Source of the DNA: Paenibacillus sp. Root52
Lineage (GTDB): Bacteria > Bacillota > Bacilli > Paenibacillales > Paenibacillaceae
DNA length: 64,000 nucleotides
Direction of reading: 5' to 3'
Assembly (NCBI RefSeq): GCF_001426865.1
Contig: NZ_LMFO01000023.1
Coordinates: forward strand, 310,001-374,000
The position numbers and the translations under genes are program-made. Shown here in pieces: positions 8,825 through 18,139 of the stretch (position 1 is its first letter; the number at the start of each line of letters is the position of its first letter). The notes beneath the pieces are model-generated. The model made no database searches, had not been told where the DNA came from, and saw only the letters and a list, made by a program, of their open reading frames with translations.

Positions 8825-9469
8825 ATGGAAATCTATATTAAATTCGTACTCATTGGACTCGCTATTGCCATGCCTGTTGGAGCTATCACCGTAGAGATGA
8901 CCAAACAGGGGTTACGAAATGGATTCATGCATGGCTGGGCGGTAGGCCTTGGTGGAATGACTGTAGATGCTGGATTAATCCTTGCCATGTATTTTGGCTT
9001 CGCCTCTCTATTGTCACTTCCGTATGTTCAGATTCCGTTATGGCTCGCTGGTGCAGGCTTCTTAGCCTTTCTGGGTTATGATTCTATCCGAAACTCAGAG
9101 CTTAATCTGGTCTCTACCGAGGGAAAGAACGCAAAAACCAACAAATCATTTTGGAAGACATATCGCAATGGATTACTGGTTGCTGTCTCGCCAGGTAATC
9201 TTATTTTCTGGATATCCGTGTTCGGTACCGTATTATCTGATTCCTACCAAGCGTCTGGCAAATTGAGCTTTATCTTCGCTGGACTCGGTGTGCTCTGTGG
9301 AATTCTTCTACATGATGTGGGTCTGGTCTCGATCGTCTCCATCACACGCAAAATGATGAGCTCCAAAATGATACAAGTTGTCTCGGCTCTGGCGGGTGTA
9401 CTTTTACTGGGTTTCGCGGTCTACTTTTTGTACAAGTTTGTGCTAGCCGTGTGGCTCATCTTGTCATAA
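8825..9469 (+). CDS. LysE-type exporter (second paralogue)
   Basis: Six hydrophobic helices and the N-terminal segment GLAIAMPVGAITVEMTKQG place this in the LysE/RhtB superfamily. It is 214 aa from ATG 8825, chosen over ATG 8804 and 8819 because GAAAGGAA is best spaced to it. It shares the layout of the exporter at 5653 (APMGPI there, MPVGAI here) but is divergent. A bidirectional terminator follows. Confidence 0.8.
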   Translation: MEIYIKFVLIGLAIAMPVGAITVEMTKQGLRNGFMHGWAVGLGGMTVDAGLILAMYFGFASLLSLPYVQIPLWLAGAGFLAFLGYDSIRNSELNLVSTEGKNAKTNKSFWKTYRNGLLVAVSPGNLIFWISVFGTVLSDSYQASGKLSFIFAGLGVLCGILLHDVGLVSIVSITRKMMSSKMIQVVSALAGVLLLGFAVYFLYKFVLAVWLILS

Positions 9470-9596
9470 CTGAATATCCTTTTTTGACGCTTATAATATT
9501 TATGCGATCATTTCCAATGTCCATAATGGATATGTAATATAAAAGGAGATTTCTAAGATAGCGGAATGCCTAATCAAACTCCTTAATAAAAGAGCA

Positions 9597-9641
9597 AAAA
9601 AAGTGTCCTTCATGCACGAGTGCACGAACCGACACTTTTCT
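9597..9641. terminator. bidirectional intrinsic terminator
   Basis: AAAAGTGTC and GACACTTTT form a stem around a loop that itself contains TGCACGAGTGCA. A-run on the left and T-run on the right allow it to end both the exporter (plus) and the beta-glucoside operon (minus). Confidence 0.8.
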
Positions 9642-9677
9642 TTTATAAAAATCATGTTCGATTAAATCTATTCAAAC

Positions 9678-11153
<1,476 letters not shown>

Positions 11154-11172
11154 TCACTCCTTAGTTTATGTT

Positions 11173-13089
11173 TTATTTCATAATGGTTAATGCTCGTTCT
11201 CCTTCAAAAATAGGACCTGTTTCGTTAATCGTCAGTACGTCTAGATAGTCGGCGGTATTGGTGACAATCATCATCGTTACCGTCTCAAGACCCGCTTCAC
11301 GAATGGCGGCGCGGTCGAATTCAATTAAAGGTTGTCCCACTTCGAGTCGATCCCCTGGCTTCACGAGACTTGTAAAATGCTTACCTTTTAGCGAAACGGT
11401 CTCTATCCCAATGTGGATAAGCAGTTCTTCACCGTCATCCCCTTTAATACCAATGGCATGACCGGACTTCGGCATAATGCTGACCTCTCCATTAACAGGT
11501 GAAACGATGCGATCTTCGTCTGGCTCAATCGCAATACCTTTGCCCATCGCTTCTTCTGAGAACGTCGGGTCGGATACGTCATGAAGGTTTACAATCTGTC
11601 CTTTCAATGGCGAATGGATGTTGATCGGTCCTTTCGTTGCAGCTGCTGTAATACTCGCACTCGATGCTTTCGGGTTCGTTGGAACCTTCGGTGCGCCCTT
11701 TTCTTCCTGTTGTCCTTCAGCTGGAATATCTTTGAAACCGAAGATCATGACAAGCACAAAGGCACCGAGCAAGGCTCCAACAAAAAGAATCGAGGTCATG
11801 ATCAAGTTATACGAATTACCCAACGGATCAGCATACGCTGGTAAAACGAAGAGCCCCGGCAGTCCGCCTAATACTTGTTTCTTAATTCCAAGCCATGCAG
11901 CAATTCCACCCATAACCCCAGCAGAGATCATGGCGAGATACAGCGGTTTTTTCAATTTCATGTTAACCCCGTACATCGCAGGCTCCGTGATACCCAGAAG
12001 AGCCGAGAAGCCGGTAGATGCACCCAACTGTTTGAATTGAGAGTTTTTACTTCTCACTGCGACTGCGAATGCAGCCCCAGCCTGTGCCACATTACTAAGC
12101 AACATCATGGGAGAGACAATTGGATCGAATCCGTAGCTCGCGAAATTTTGAAAAATAATGGGAACAAGGGCATAGTGCATACCTGTCATAATGAGCAGCG
12201 GCATGAAACCAGCAACCAAGAAGCCTGCAAGTGGCCCAGCCACATCGAACAACCATACGAGTCCACTTGCGACCCAATTACCAGCATAGGTACCCATTGG
12301 TCCAATAAGCCACAGCGTAATCGGAGCCACAATAATCAGGGACAGCAGCGGTGTGAACATCATCGTTAACACATTTGGCATCCATGACTTAACAAAAGCA
12401 CTTACGTATTTCAGAAGAATGACACCGAGTATGATCGGAATAACCGATGAAGAATAATTAATCACCGGGATGGTAATCCCACCGAAAATGGTAAAACTCG
12501 TGATCTCTCCACCCGAATTGACTGCGTTGACCATGGTTGGATACAGCATCGGTGCGGCAAGCGCGAGCGCAACATACTCGTTCGTCTTAATTTTGCGCGC
12601 AGCGGTTACAGCCAGGAACAAGGGCAGGAAGTAAAAGAGTCCGTCTCCGATCATGTTCAATACTAGATATGTCTCGCTTTGATTACTCAACCAGCCAAAT
12701 GTTACAAACATCGCCAGGAAACCTTTGAGCAGACCCGCTCCGGCAAGCGCTGGAATGAGCGGGGTGAATACACCTGAGATGAAGTCAAAGACGGAGGAGA
12801 TTATCCCTTTTTTCTCTCCGCTCGCTGCCTGCGCTCCACCTGTGCCGACTAGAGGTTCAACCTCAGCGAATACATCAGCCACCTGATTACCGATAATGAC
12901 CTGGAATTGATCACCCGAAAATTGAGCACCGATGACTCCTTTTAATTGTTTGATCTCTTCTAGCTTTATCTTTTCCTTGTCGCTCACCAAGAAGCGCAGG
13001 CGCGTCACACAATGCCAGGACTGCTCTACATTCTCCCTCCCTCCGACTTTCTCTACAATCTGTTTAGCTAACTCTTGATATGCTTTCAT
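11173..13089 (-). CDS. bglP: PTS beta-glucoside transporter EIIBCA
   Basis: The protein has the EIIB-EIIC-EIIA order. EIIB (residues 1-85) has the phosphocysteine in QSWHCVTRLRF (Cys27); EIIC spans about 100-450 with multiple membrane helices; EIIA (about 490-638) holds the active histidine in LLIHIGIETVSLKG. The ATG at 13089 with GAGAGGGG upstream is preferred to an upstream in-frame start at 13116 that lies close to the leader terminator. It imports and phosphorylates beta-glucosides, and in this family also phosphorylates LicT to switch antitermination. Confidence 0.92.
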   Translation of the reverse strand: MKAYQELAKQIVEKVGGRENVEQSWHCVTRLRFLVSDKEKIKLEEIKQLKGVIGAQFSGDQFQVIIGNQVADVFAEVEPLVGTGGAQAASGEKKGIISSVFDFISGVFTPLIPALAGAGLLKGFLAMFVTFGWLSNQSETYLVLNMIGDGLFYFLPLFLAVTAARKIKTNEYVALALAAPMLYPTMVNAVNSGGEITSFTIFGGITIPVINYSSSVIPIILGVILLKYVSAFVKSWMPNVLTMMFTPLLSLIIVAPITLWLIGPMGTYAGNWVASGLVWLFDVAGPLAGFLVAGFMPLLIMTGMHYALVPIIFQNFASYGFDPIVSPMMLLSNVAQAGAAFAVAVRSKNSQFKQLGASTGFSALLGITEPAMYGVNMKLKKPLYLAMISAGVMGGIAAWLGIKKQVLGGLPGLFVLPAYADPLGNSYNLIMTSILFVGALLGAFVLVMIFGFKDIPAEGQQEEKGAPKVPTNPKASSASITAAATKGPINIHSPLKGQIVNLHDVSDPTFSEEAMGKGIAIEPDEDRIVSPVNGEVSIMPKSGHAIGIKGDDGEELLIHIGIETVSLKGKHFTSLVKPGDRLEVGQPLIEFDRAAIREAGLETVTMMIVTNTADYLDVLTINETGPIFEGERALTIMK

Positions 13090-13114
13090 CGCGAATCCCC
13101 TCTCTGAAATTTTC

Positions 13115-13164
13115 AAAAAAAATACCCAAACAACGGTAGAGCTCTCGCTCTCCTATGCTTGGGT
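13115..13164 (-). terminator. leader terminator before bglP
   Basis: On the minus strand ACCCAAGC pairs with GTTTGGGT, followed by eight T residues, immediately before bglP. Its upstream arm overlaps the RAT sequence, so antiterminator and terminator are mutually exclusive. Confidence 0.85.
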
Positions 13165-13196
13165 AACGCCTGAATCGATGATTCAGTAACAATTCC
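13161..13196 (-). promoter_or_regulatory. RAT (ribonucleic antiterminator) for LicT before bglP
   Basis: The minus strand reads GGAATTGTTACTG, then ATTCAGGCGTTACCC, matching the BglG/LicT RAT pattern TTGTTACTG-loop-CAGGC-ACC. It overlaps the 5' arm of the leader terminator. Bound LicT should stabilise this fold and permit bglP-bglH expression when beta-glucosides are present. Confidence 0.85.
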
Positions 13197-13205
13197 ACGG
13201 TTGAC

Positions 13206-14060
13206 CTATTTAGTTTCTAGTTGGCTGGTTAAACGCCAGATATGAAGAGCAAGATACAGTCTTTCATTCGGCGAAAGCGACCAACCATACTTCCGTTCTA
13301 GCAGATGTGCAATTTTCTCAACTGCCTGATAGGAACGAGGGTACTTGCTCTTGACCACTTCCACAATCGTTAGATCAACCTCTTGATCTTCGATATGATT
13401 TTGCTTGAATTGACGAATAAAAAAGTGACGCAGATGGGTGATAAATCGCGTGTAGCTCAACGATTCTTCATCCAGCTTGACTTGAAAATGATATTGGATA
13501 ACCTCAATAATTCGATTAATAACTTCCGTCATTTTCAACGTTTCTTCAATCCGTGTCTTTTTAGTCTGCTGTCCATTTACGAAATGGTAGGTTAGAAAGG
13601 TTTCCTCACTTTTGGGCAAAAGAACATCAAGGCGATCGAATACTAGCCGGATGGCTTCTTGAGCTGCGAGATATTCCTTCGGATATAGATTCTTGACTTC
13701 CCAACGGTTCGTTTCAACGTATTCAATTTGCTCATTTGCTCGTTTAATCGCAAAGTTCAAATGATCGGCGATGGTTAAATAAATGTTATTTTCAAACGTC
13801 GTATTAAGCGAAACTTCCGCATTTTTAACCACTTCTACCGCTACATCGAGAACATCAGGGTCCATATGATCCAATACTTGCACGAGAGGTTTCTTCGCTG
13901 CTGAATCCTCTGCTGCAAACTTCCGGCGAATACTCTCTTCTTCGATCAGATCTCCTTTTTTCTTTTGGAAACCTACTCCAGTACCCATCACTACCCATTC
14001 AAGTCCAGAGAGATCTTTAACTAAAGCCACGTTATTGTTGAAGGCTTTAATATACCTCAC
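13206..14060 (-). CDS. licT: BglG/LicT family transcription antiterminator
   Basis: The 284-residue protein starts with the RNA-binding CAT domain (RYIKAFNNNVALV, residues 2-14 and onward to about 55), then two PRD domains (about 65-170 and 172-280) with the conserved histidines phosphorylated by the PTS. The start is taken as GTG 14060: the CAT domain begins there as in all homologues, and GAGGTGG lies upstream; the longer frame to 14111 runs into the leader terminator. Two RAT sites, before its own gene and before bglP, show autoregulation and operon control. Confidence 0.92.
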   Translation of the reverse strand: MRYIKAFNNNVALVKDLSGLEWVVMGTGVGFQKKKGDLIEEESIRRKFAAEDSAAKKPLVQVLDHMDPDVLDVAVEVVKNAEVSLNTTFENNIYLTIADHLNFAIKRANEQIEYVETNRWEVKNLYPKEYLAAQEAIRLVFDRLDVLLPKSEETFLTYHFVNGQQTKKTRIEETLKMTEVINRIIEVIQYHFQVKLDEESLSYTRFITHLRHFFIRQFKQNHIEDQEVDLTIVEVVKSKYPRSYQAVEKIAHLLERKYGWSLSPNERLYLALHIWRLTSQLETK

Positions 14061-14090
14061 TTTACTGACCCCACCTCTTAAAAAACACAA

Positions 14091-14129
14091 AAATCCATCT
14101 TGAAAATACATAAGGTATTTTCAACATGG
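14091..14129 (-). terminator. leader terminator before licT
   Basis: A 15-base stem (CCATGTTGAAAATAC against GTATTTTCAAGATGG, one mismatch) is followed on the minus strand by ATTTTTG and a further T6 run. It overlaps the end of the upstream RAT. Confidence 0.85.
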
Positions 14130-14156
14130 TAATGCCTGATCTAATCAGTAACACCC
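14128..14156 (-). promoter_or_regulatory. RAT site before licT
   Basis: The minus strand reads GGGTGTTACTGATTAG then ATCAGGCATTACC, the RAT consensus with a short loop. It overlaps the terminator arm at 14128-14129, giving an autoregulatory antitermination switch for licT itself. Confidence 0.85.
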
Positions 14157-14174
14157 ATTTCAAATTATAGCCTT

Positions 14175-14203
14175 AATGTATCATTTCATGAAAACGGTGT
14201 CAA
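14175..14203 (-). promoter_or_regulatory. sigma-A type promoter of the licT operon
   Basis: The minus strand has TTGACA (14198-14203) and TACATT (14175-14180) separated by 17 bases, upstream of the RAT. Confidence 0.75.
14189..14202. promoter_or_regulatory. cre site (CcpA catabolite repression)
   Basis: TGAAAACGGTGTCA fits the cre consensus TGWAANCGNTNWCA at every fixed position. It overlaps the -35 box, so CcpA binding should block the promoter when glucose is plentiful. Confidence 0.8.
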
Positions 14204-14369
14204 CCGAAACTTTGCCAAAGCTAATAGATCATAAGGAGAATCGGAAAAAGGCTTAATCATTCAAGCTAAAAGCATATTGTTGTGCGTATTTTCCACATTT
14301 TGTATGACAAATGCAAGAGGCCATTTTACGGTGCAAGAGAAACCTTTCTCCTAGTCTCTCGTTACGGAT

Positions 14370-14759
14370 TCAACGCTTCTCTGAAGAGTCGAACTCCTCT
14401 AACACCTTGGACTTATCTCCGTAAACCTTATCCAGGTGCTCCTCACCCCAGTAACATAGTAGATCGAGGGCAGGTTTAAGCCCCCAGCCATAGTCCGTTA
14501 ACTCATACTCCACTTTAGGCGGAATCTCCGAATATACCTTTCGCTGCACAATCTCATCCTTTTCCAGACCTCTAAGCTGTGTTGTCAGCATCTTCTGCGT
14601 GATTTCGGGGATCAGCCTCCGCAGCTCCGATGTACGTTTCCGCCCTGTCGTCAAATGGTAGATAATTAAAGGCTTCCACTTCCCACCCATGACTTCCAAG
14701 GCTGCTTCCACGCCTACTTTGTATTTCTTGGGAGCACTCGTATGTCCATCCTCTGTCAA
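14370..14759 (-). CDS. HxlR family transcriptional regulator
   Basis: The winged-helix HxlR/DUF24 fold is clear: ALEVMGGKWKPLIIYHLTTG, RRLIPEITQKMLTTQLRGLE (recognition region) and the wing SEIPPKVEYELTDYG. I place the start at TTG 14759 because CAGGAGGG lies 7 bases upstream; ATG 14801 has its ribosome site too close. HxlR proteins often sense quinones or aldehydes through a cysteine; here the only one is near the C-terminus (LLCYWGE). The divergent quinone reductase is the likely target. Confidence 0.88.
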   Translation of the reverse strand: MTEDGHTSAPKKYKVGVEAALEVMGGKWKPLIIYHLTTGRKRTSELRRLIPEITQKMLTTQLRGLEKDEIVQRKVYSEIPPKVEYELTDYGWGLKPALDLLCYWGEEHLDKVYGDKSKVLEEFDSSEKR

Positions 14760-14870
14760 CGTTCTTCCCTCCTGATTCAAGCTATTGCTGGGCGAAAACA
14801 TAACCTCTTGTTTCTTGCGTACTACTATTGTGTATTGAATGTTAATTGCAGTTAACTAGGGTACTTTCAT

Positions 14871-14904
14871 GTTCCTATAGAACTTATTTCTTCCTATAGA
14901 ACTT
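14871..14904. promoter_or_regulatory. tandem 14-bp direct repeat, candidate HxlR operator
   Basis: TTCCTATAGAACTT occurs twice (14872-14885 and 14891-14904), 19 bases apart, in the divergent intergenic region. Each contains the dyad TTC-N5-GAA. Spacing of about two helical turns suits a dimeric winged-helix regulator. Confidence 0.55.
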
Positions 14905-15005
14905 CAAAGTGCGTTCTTCCAAACGATTTCATTCCTCGTCTATAATAGCATTGGCTATAAGGTATGGCTATTAATCGTGATTGAGAAAGGTAGTGAACTA
15001 TACGT

Positions 15006-15593
15006 ATGAACGTATTAGTTGTTGTGTCGCATTCGAGGAAGAATTCCCTGACTTTTCAGGTTACTGATCGTTTTGTGCACGGTCTAACTGAGGCTGGTCA
15101 CAGTGCGGAGATATTGGATTTACACGGCATTGGCTTCGACCCTCTCCTCCTAGAAGGAGATGAACCAAGCCTTACTCAAGAAGTTCAAGTATTCTCTCCT
15201 GAAGTCCAAACAGAAATGGAACGGTTGAAAAAGCATGATGCTGTGGCTTTTGTGTTTCCCCTCTGGTGGTGGCATCTGCCAGCTATGCTGAAGGGTTATA
15301 TTGATCGTGTATTTAATAACGGATTTGCCTATGGGGCAAATAAGCTTCATCATCAGCAAATACTATGGATTGCCCTTTCGGGTGTGACGGAACAACAGAT
15401 GCAAAAGCGCAATTATGATGAATCCATTCAGAATCTGCTCAACGTGGGTATTGCTGATTACTGCGGTGTGTCTCGCTCGAGGGTTGAATTTCTGTATGAA
15501 ACATTGGATGCTGCACCAGAGCATTATGAGCAGTTGCTTAACCATGCCTATCAGTTAGGACTGGATTATGCTAAGGATATTCAGGCGCAATAA
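15006..15593 (+). CDS. NAD(P)H-dependent quinone/FMN oxidoreductase
   Basis: The flavodoxin-like fold is shown by VVVSHSRKNSLTFQVTDRF (FMN phosphate loop, residues 5-23) and the signature VFPLWWWHLPAMLKGYIDRV (about 78-97). The family (MdaB/KefF-like) performs two-electron reduction of quinones with NAD(P)H, using FAD or FMN. Length 195 aa is typical. It is divergent from an HxlR regulator with repeated operator-like sequences between them, suggesting induction by electrophiles or quinones. A TATAAT-like box is at 14941. Terminator follows at 15625. Confidence 0.88.
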   Translation: MNVLVVVSHSRKNSLTFQVTDRFVHGLTEAGHSAEILDLHGIGFDPLLLEGDEPSLTQEVQVFSPEVQTEMERLKKHDAVAFVFPLWWWHLPAMLKGYIDRVFNNGFAYGANKLHHQQILWIALSGVTEQQMQKRNYDESIQNLLNVGIADYCGVSRSRVEFLYETLDAAPEHYEQLLNHAYQLGLDYAKDIQAQ

Positions 15594-15624
15594 GGATCAG
15601 AGCCCATTGATGTAGCGAAAAAGA

Positions 15625-15652
15625 AAAAGGTCACTCCGAAGAGCGACCTTTT
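15625..15652. terminator. intrinsic terminator between convergent genes
   Basis: AAAAGGTCACTC and GAGCGACCTTTT pair around a CGAA tetraloop with A-run and T-run on both sides, serving the oxidoreductase (plus) and the FusB-like gene (minus). Confidence 0.8.
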
Positions 15653-15667
15653 CGCTGTGTAACTACC

Positions 15668-16321
15668 TTATTTTACTGCCGAGAAAAGAAATTTCTCCAG
15701 CATCGTTATATCACTAATGCTATGGTTACAAGCATCGTTATCCATGCATACATACTGGCCAATGGCACTAAAGTGATCTTGTGAATGGCTCTTGTTCTTC
15801 ACGTTGAAGAATCCAAGCTCCTGATGGCGATGGCAGAACATACAGTATCCCTTCTTGTTCGTAGCCGTAATCCGTCCCTCAATACCGAAGAATCTGCCTT
15901 CGTGAGAGTACACGATGAACAAACGGCTCGTCGCAATGTCGATCCATCTCAAATAGGTCGTGTGTGCATAATTGATGGATTCGAGATCAGGCAATTTGAG
16001 CTTTTTCGCCTTAGGAAACAGCTTCTGAATCTGCTTCGCCGATATTTGCGGGAACAGAATCAGATATGCTTCCAGCTCGTTCAGATACAATTGCACGTCA
16101 TGGGGCGTATCAAACGTGGATAACCGCTCCAGTAAATGCTTCTGTTCCGATGTCAATTCTGATGTCAGCTCATCAAAGACTTCAATGACATTTGTGCCGA
16201 CCGTATAACGAACGGTCTCCAATACTTTAGGATCCACGACAGAGCGTAGCGTTTTGATCAGGAAATTGGCTTGCTTATGAATATAATTAAATTGATGATT
16301 ATGAATAAATGGTGTTTGCAT
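15668..16321 (-). CDS. FusB/FusC-type EF-G-binding protein
   Basis: The 217-residue protein has a helical N-terminal domain and a C-terminal treble-clef zinc finger with four cysteines (YCMFC, residues about 168-172, and VCMDNDAC near 200). This is the architecture of FusB/FusC proteins, which bind EF-G and release it from ribosomes stalled by fusidic acid. ATG 16321 with AAGGGG is preferred to an upstream start. Chromosomal Bacillota homologues are common, so resistance is possible but not proven. A long leader precedes the gene. Confidence 0.8.
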   Translation of the reverse strand: MQTPFIHNHQFNYIHKQANFLIKTLRSVVDPKVLETVRYTVGTNVIEVFDELTSELTSEQKHLLERLSTFDTPHDVQLYLNELEAYLILFPQISAKQIQKLFPKAKKLKLPDLESINYAHTTYLRWIDIATSRLFIVYSHEGRFFGIEGRITATNKKGYCMFCHRHQELGFFNVKNKSHSQDHFSAIGQYVCMDNDACNHSISDITMLEKFLFSAVK

Positions 16322-16553
16322 GGCGTTCAGCCCCTTATAGTTATTGATCAATCCAATAAGGTGCAAAGCCAGCGGGATGATACATGTTGTTTATGGTACT
16401 CACGTACTTACAGGGCGATCGATTGCATTCTCGTCGCGCCCTACACAAAGTCCACCCCTATTCAGGCTTTGCGTAAGGCCTTTCTAGCGAACGAGCAATC
16501 CGGCACAGCCAATATTGCCACGGTATAACCCCCAATATAGTAGATATACCGGC

Positions 16554-16583
16554 ATTATAGCAGGATAGGGAATGTGGGGGCAA
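16554..16583 (-). promoter_or_regulatory. promoter of the FusB-like gene
   Basis: On the minus strand TTGCCC (16578-16583) and TATAAT (16554-16559) are 18 bases apart. The start site would lie about 220 bases before the ATG at 16321, leaving a long untranslated leader. Confidence 0.55.
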
Positions 16584-16616
16584 TGGGTTCCTAGTTCAAA
16601 AGGTATGTTCCTACTT

Positions 16617-17066
16617 TTATTCAATCAACACCTTGATAAAATTCTTCTGATCTTTGGTAAACTGGTATCCTCGTTTCTCATAAAAGGCATGTGCATTCTT
16701 TCTACTAGGGTGTGACAGCAGTTTAATCCCATAATAACCCTCATCCTGAGCCCATGATTCCAAATGTTGAATTAAACGTCCTCCGATTCCCTGATTTCGA
16801 TATCCTTCTTTAACAACAAACCCTAGTACATTGACCAACGGCTCTGAGAATAACAGTTGATACGGGCTACCGTGGATATATCCAAGAACTTCATTATTCT
16901 GCTCATAAACCCAGACCACATCTCTGGTATGTTCAAGAATGGTTTCGATTTTTTGCTTAACCTGTTCAATACCGAAAGTTGCAAACTGAGAATTAAAATG
17001 CTGATTTAATATATAAATATCATGAACATCTGTGATTTGAATGAACCTAATAGTATACTCTGCCAT
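16617..17066 (-). CDS. GNAT family N-acetyltransferase
   Basis: The GNAT fold is visible: VNVLGFVVKEGYRNQGIGGRLI (acetyl-CoA binding motif A, R-x2-G-IG-G at about residues 88-95) and HAFYEKRGYQF (motif B, about 127-137). Length 149 aa is normal. The acceptor is unknown. It reads toward the FusB gene but that gene has its own promoter inside the gap, so they are probably separate. Confidence 0.88.
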   Translation of the reverse strand: MAEYTIRFIQITDVHDIYILNQHFNSQFATFGIEQVKQKIETILEHTRDVVWVYEQNNEVLGYIHGSPYQLLFSEPLVNVLGFVVKEGYRNQGIGGRLIQHLESWAQDEGYYGIKLLSHPSRKNAHAFYEKRGYQFTKDQKNFIKVLIE

Positions 17067-17164
17067 TCGTACAACCCCTATCTCACATTTATAGCCATGA
17101 TTATACTATTGAAATAGAAAAATATAAGGATTCAATTATTCATAATTCAAACGAAATATTTAAT

Positions 17165-17207
17165 CAAAAAAGAAGCCACCTCCCTGGCCTTCCCCAGTTC
17201 AGTAGCT
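17165..17207 (-). terminator. intrinsic terminator of the permease operon
   Basis: On the minus strand AGCTAC pairs with GTGGCT (one G-T pair), enclosing a CTGG/CCAG inner stem, followed by TCTTTTTT. It lies 45 bases after the stop of the downstream permease gene. Confidence 0.65.
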
Positions 17208-17251
17208 CCCTTTTACGATCCTCATGTTACCTTACTTCATACAACCGCACA

Positions 17252-18124
17252 TTACTCCTTCACCGCTCCAACCACAATCCCGGTTACAAAATACCGTTGC
17301 AAGAACGGGTACACCAGCAGGATCGGCAGTGCGCTGATGAAAATCTGAGATGCCCGGATTGTCCGCTGCGACAGATTCGCAATCGCTTCGGGATCAAGCT
17401 TGGTCATGTCGGCTTGCACGATGATCGTCTGCATAAACGTCGCGAGTGGCAGCTTTTCCGAATCACGGATATAAATGATTCCGTCAAAATAGGCATTCCA
17501 ATGCCCAACCATCATGAACAGAGACACGGTGGCGATGACAGGCACGGAGACGGGCAGATAGATTTTGATAAATGACTGAAAATATCCTGCGCCATCAATA
17601 AATGCTGCCTCTTCCAGATCCTTCGGCACCGTGCGGAAGAAATTCAGCAGCAGGATGATATTGAACACCGCCACAAGACCTGGCAGAATCAGCGCCCACA
17701 GCGTATTCATCAGTCCCAGCTTTAGAATAAGGATATACCCCGGAATGAGTCCTCCGCTGAACAGCATGGTAACTACGAAATACCACAGATAGATGTTTCG
17801 CGCACGGAACACCCGTGTCTCCTTGGACAGCGCATATGCCGCAAGCGTATTGACGATGAGCGCAAGCCCTGTACCCAGTACCGTCCGTTCTACGGATACC
17901 CACAAGGAAGACAGGAAGTTGGAATTATCAAATGTTTTGGCGTACGCTTCGAGCGTGAATCCAATCGGCCAGAACGTGACCAACCCGGCATTAGCAGGTG
18001 CAGACGCGCTGAGCGATACCATCAGTAAGTGATAAAGCGGTAGCAGACAGAGCAGCGAAAGGATGGTCAGGAATACATTGTTGAAGATGCTGAATATGCG
18101 ATAGGGCAGCGTTTTATGATACAT
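17252..18124 (-). CDS. carbohydrate ABC permease (YtcP/LplC type)
   Basis: Six predicted membrane helices and the EAA loop EEAAFIDGAGYFQSFIKIYLP (about residues 188-208) identify an inner-membrane permease of the CUT1 branch that pairs with LplB-type partners. It lies 15 bases downstream of that partner. AAAGGATGACGAG precedes ATG 18124. No ATPase is encoded nearby, so an MsmX-like shared ATPase is expected. The matching binding protein is divergent at 23494. Confidence 0.9.
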   Translation of the reverse strand: MYHKTLPYRIFSIFNNVFLTILSLLCLLPLYHLLMVSLSASAPANAGLVTFWPIGFTLEAYAKTFDNSNFLSSLWVSVERTVLGTGLALIVNTLAAYALSKETRVFRARNIYLWYFVVTMLFSGGLIPGYILILKLGLMNTLWALILPGLVAVFNIILLLNFFRTVPKDLEEAAFIDGAGYFQSFIKIYLPVSVPVIATVSLFMMVGHWNAYFDGIIYIRDSEKLPLATFMQTIIVQADMTKLDPEAIANLSQRTIRASQIFISALPILLVYPFLQRYFVTGIVVGAVKE

Positions 18125-18139
18125 GGCTCGTCATCCTTT

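Noticed and set aside
11618-12369. Long plus-strand frames opposite the PTS transporter gene
   Set aside because: They are antisense shadows of bglP, lack ribosome sites and have compositions that follow the complementary codons.
16271-16528. 85-codon plus-strand ORF over the FusB leader
   Set aside because: No ribosome site and unusual composition; it overlaps the promoter and leader of the FusB gene on the other strand.
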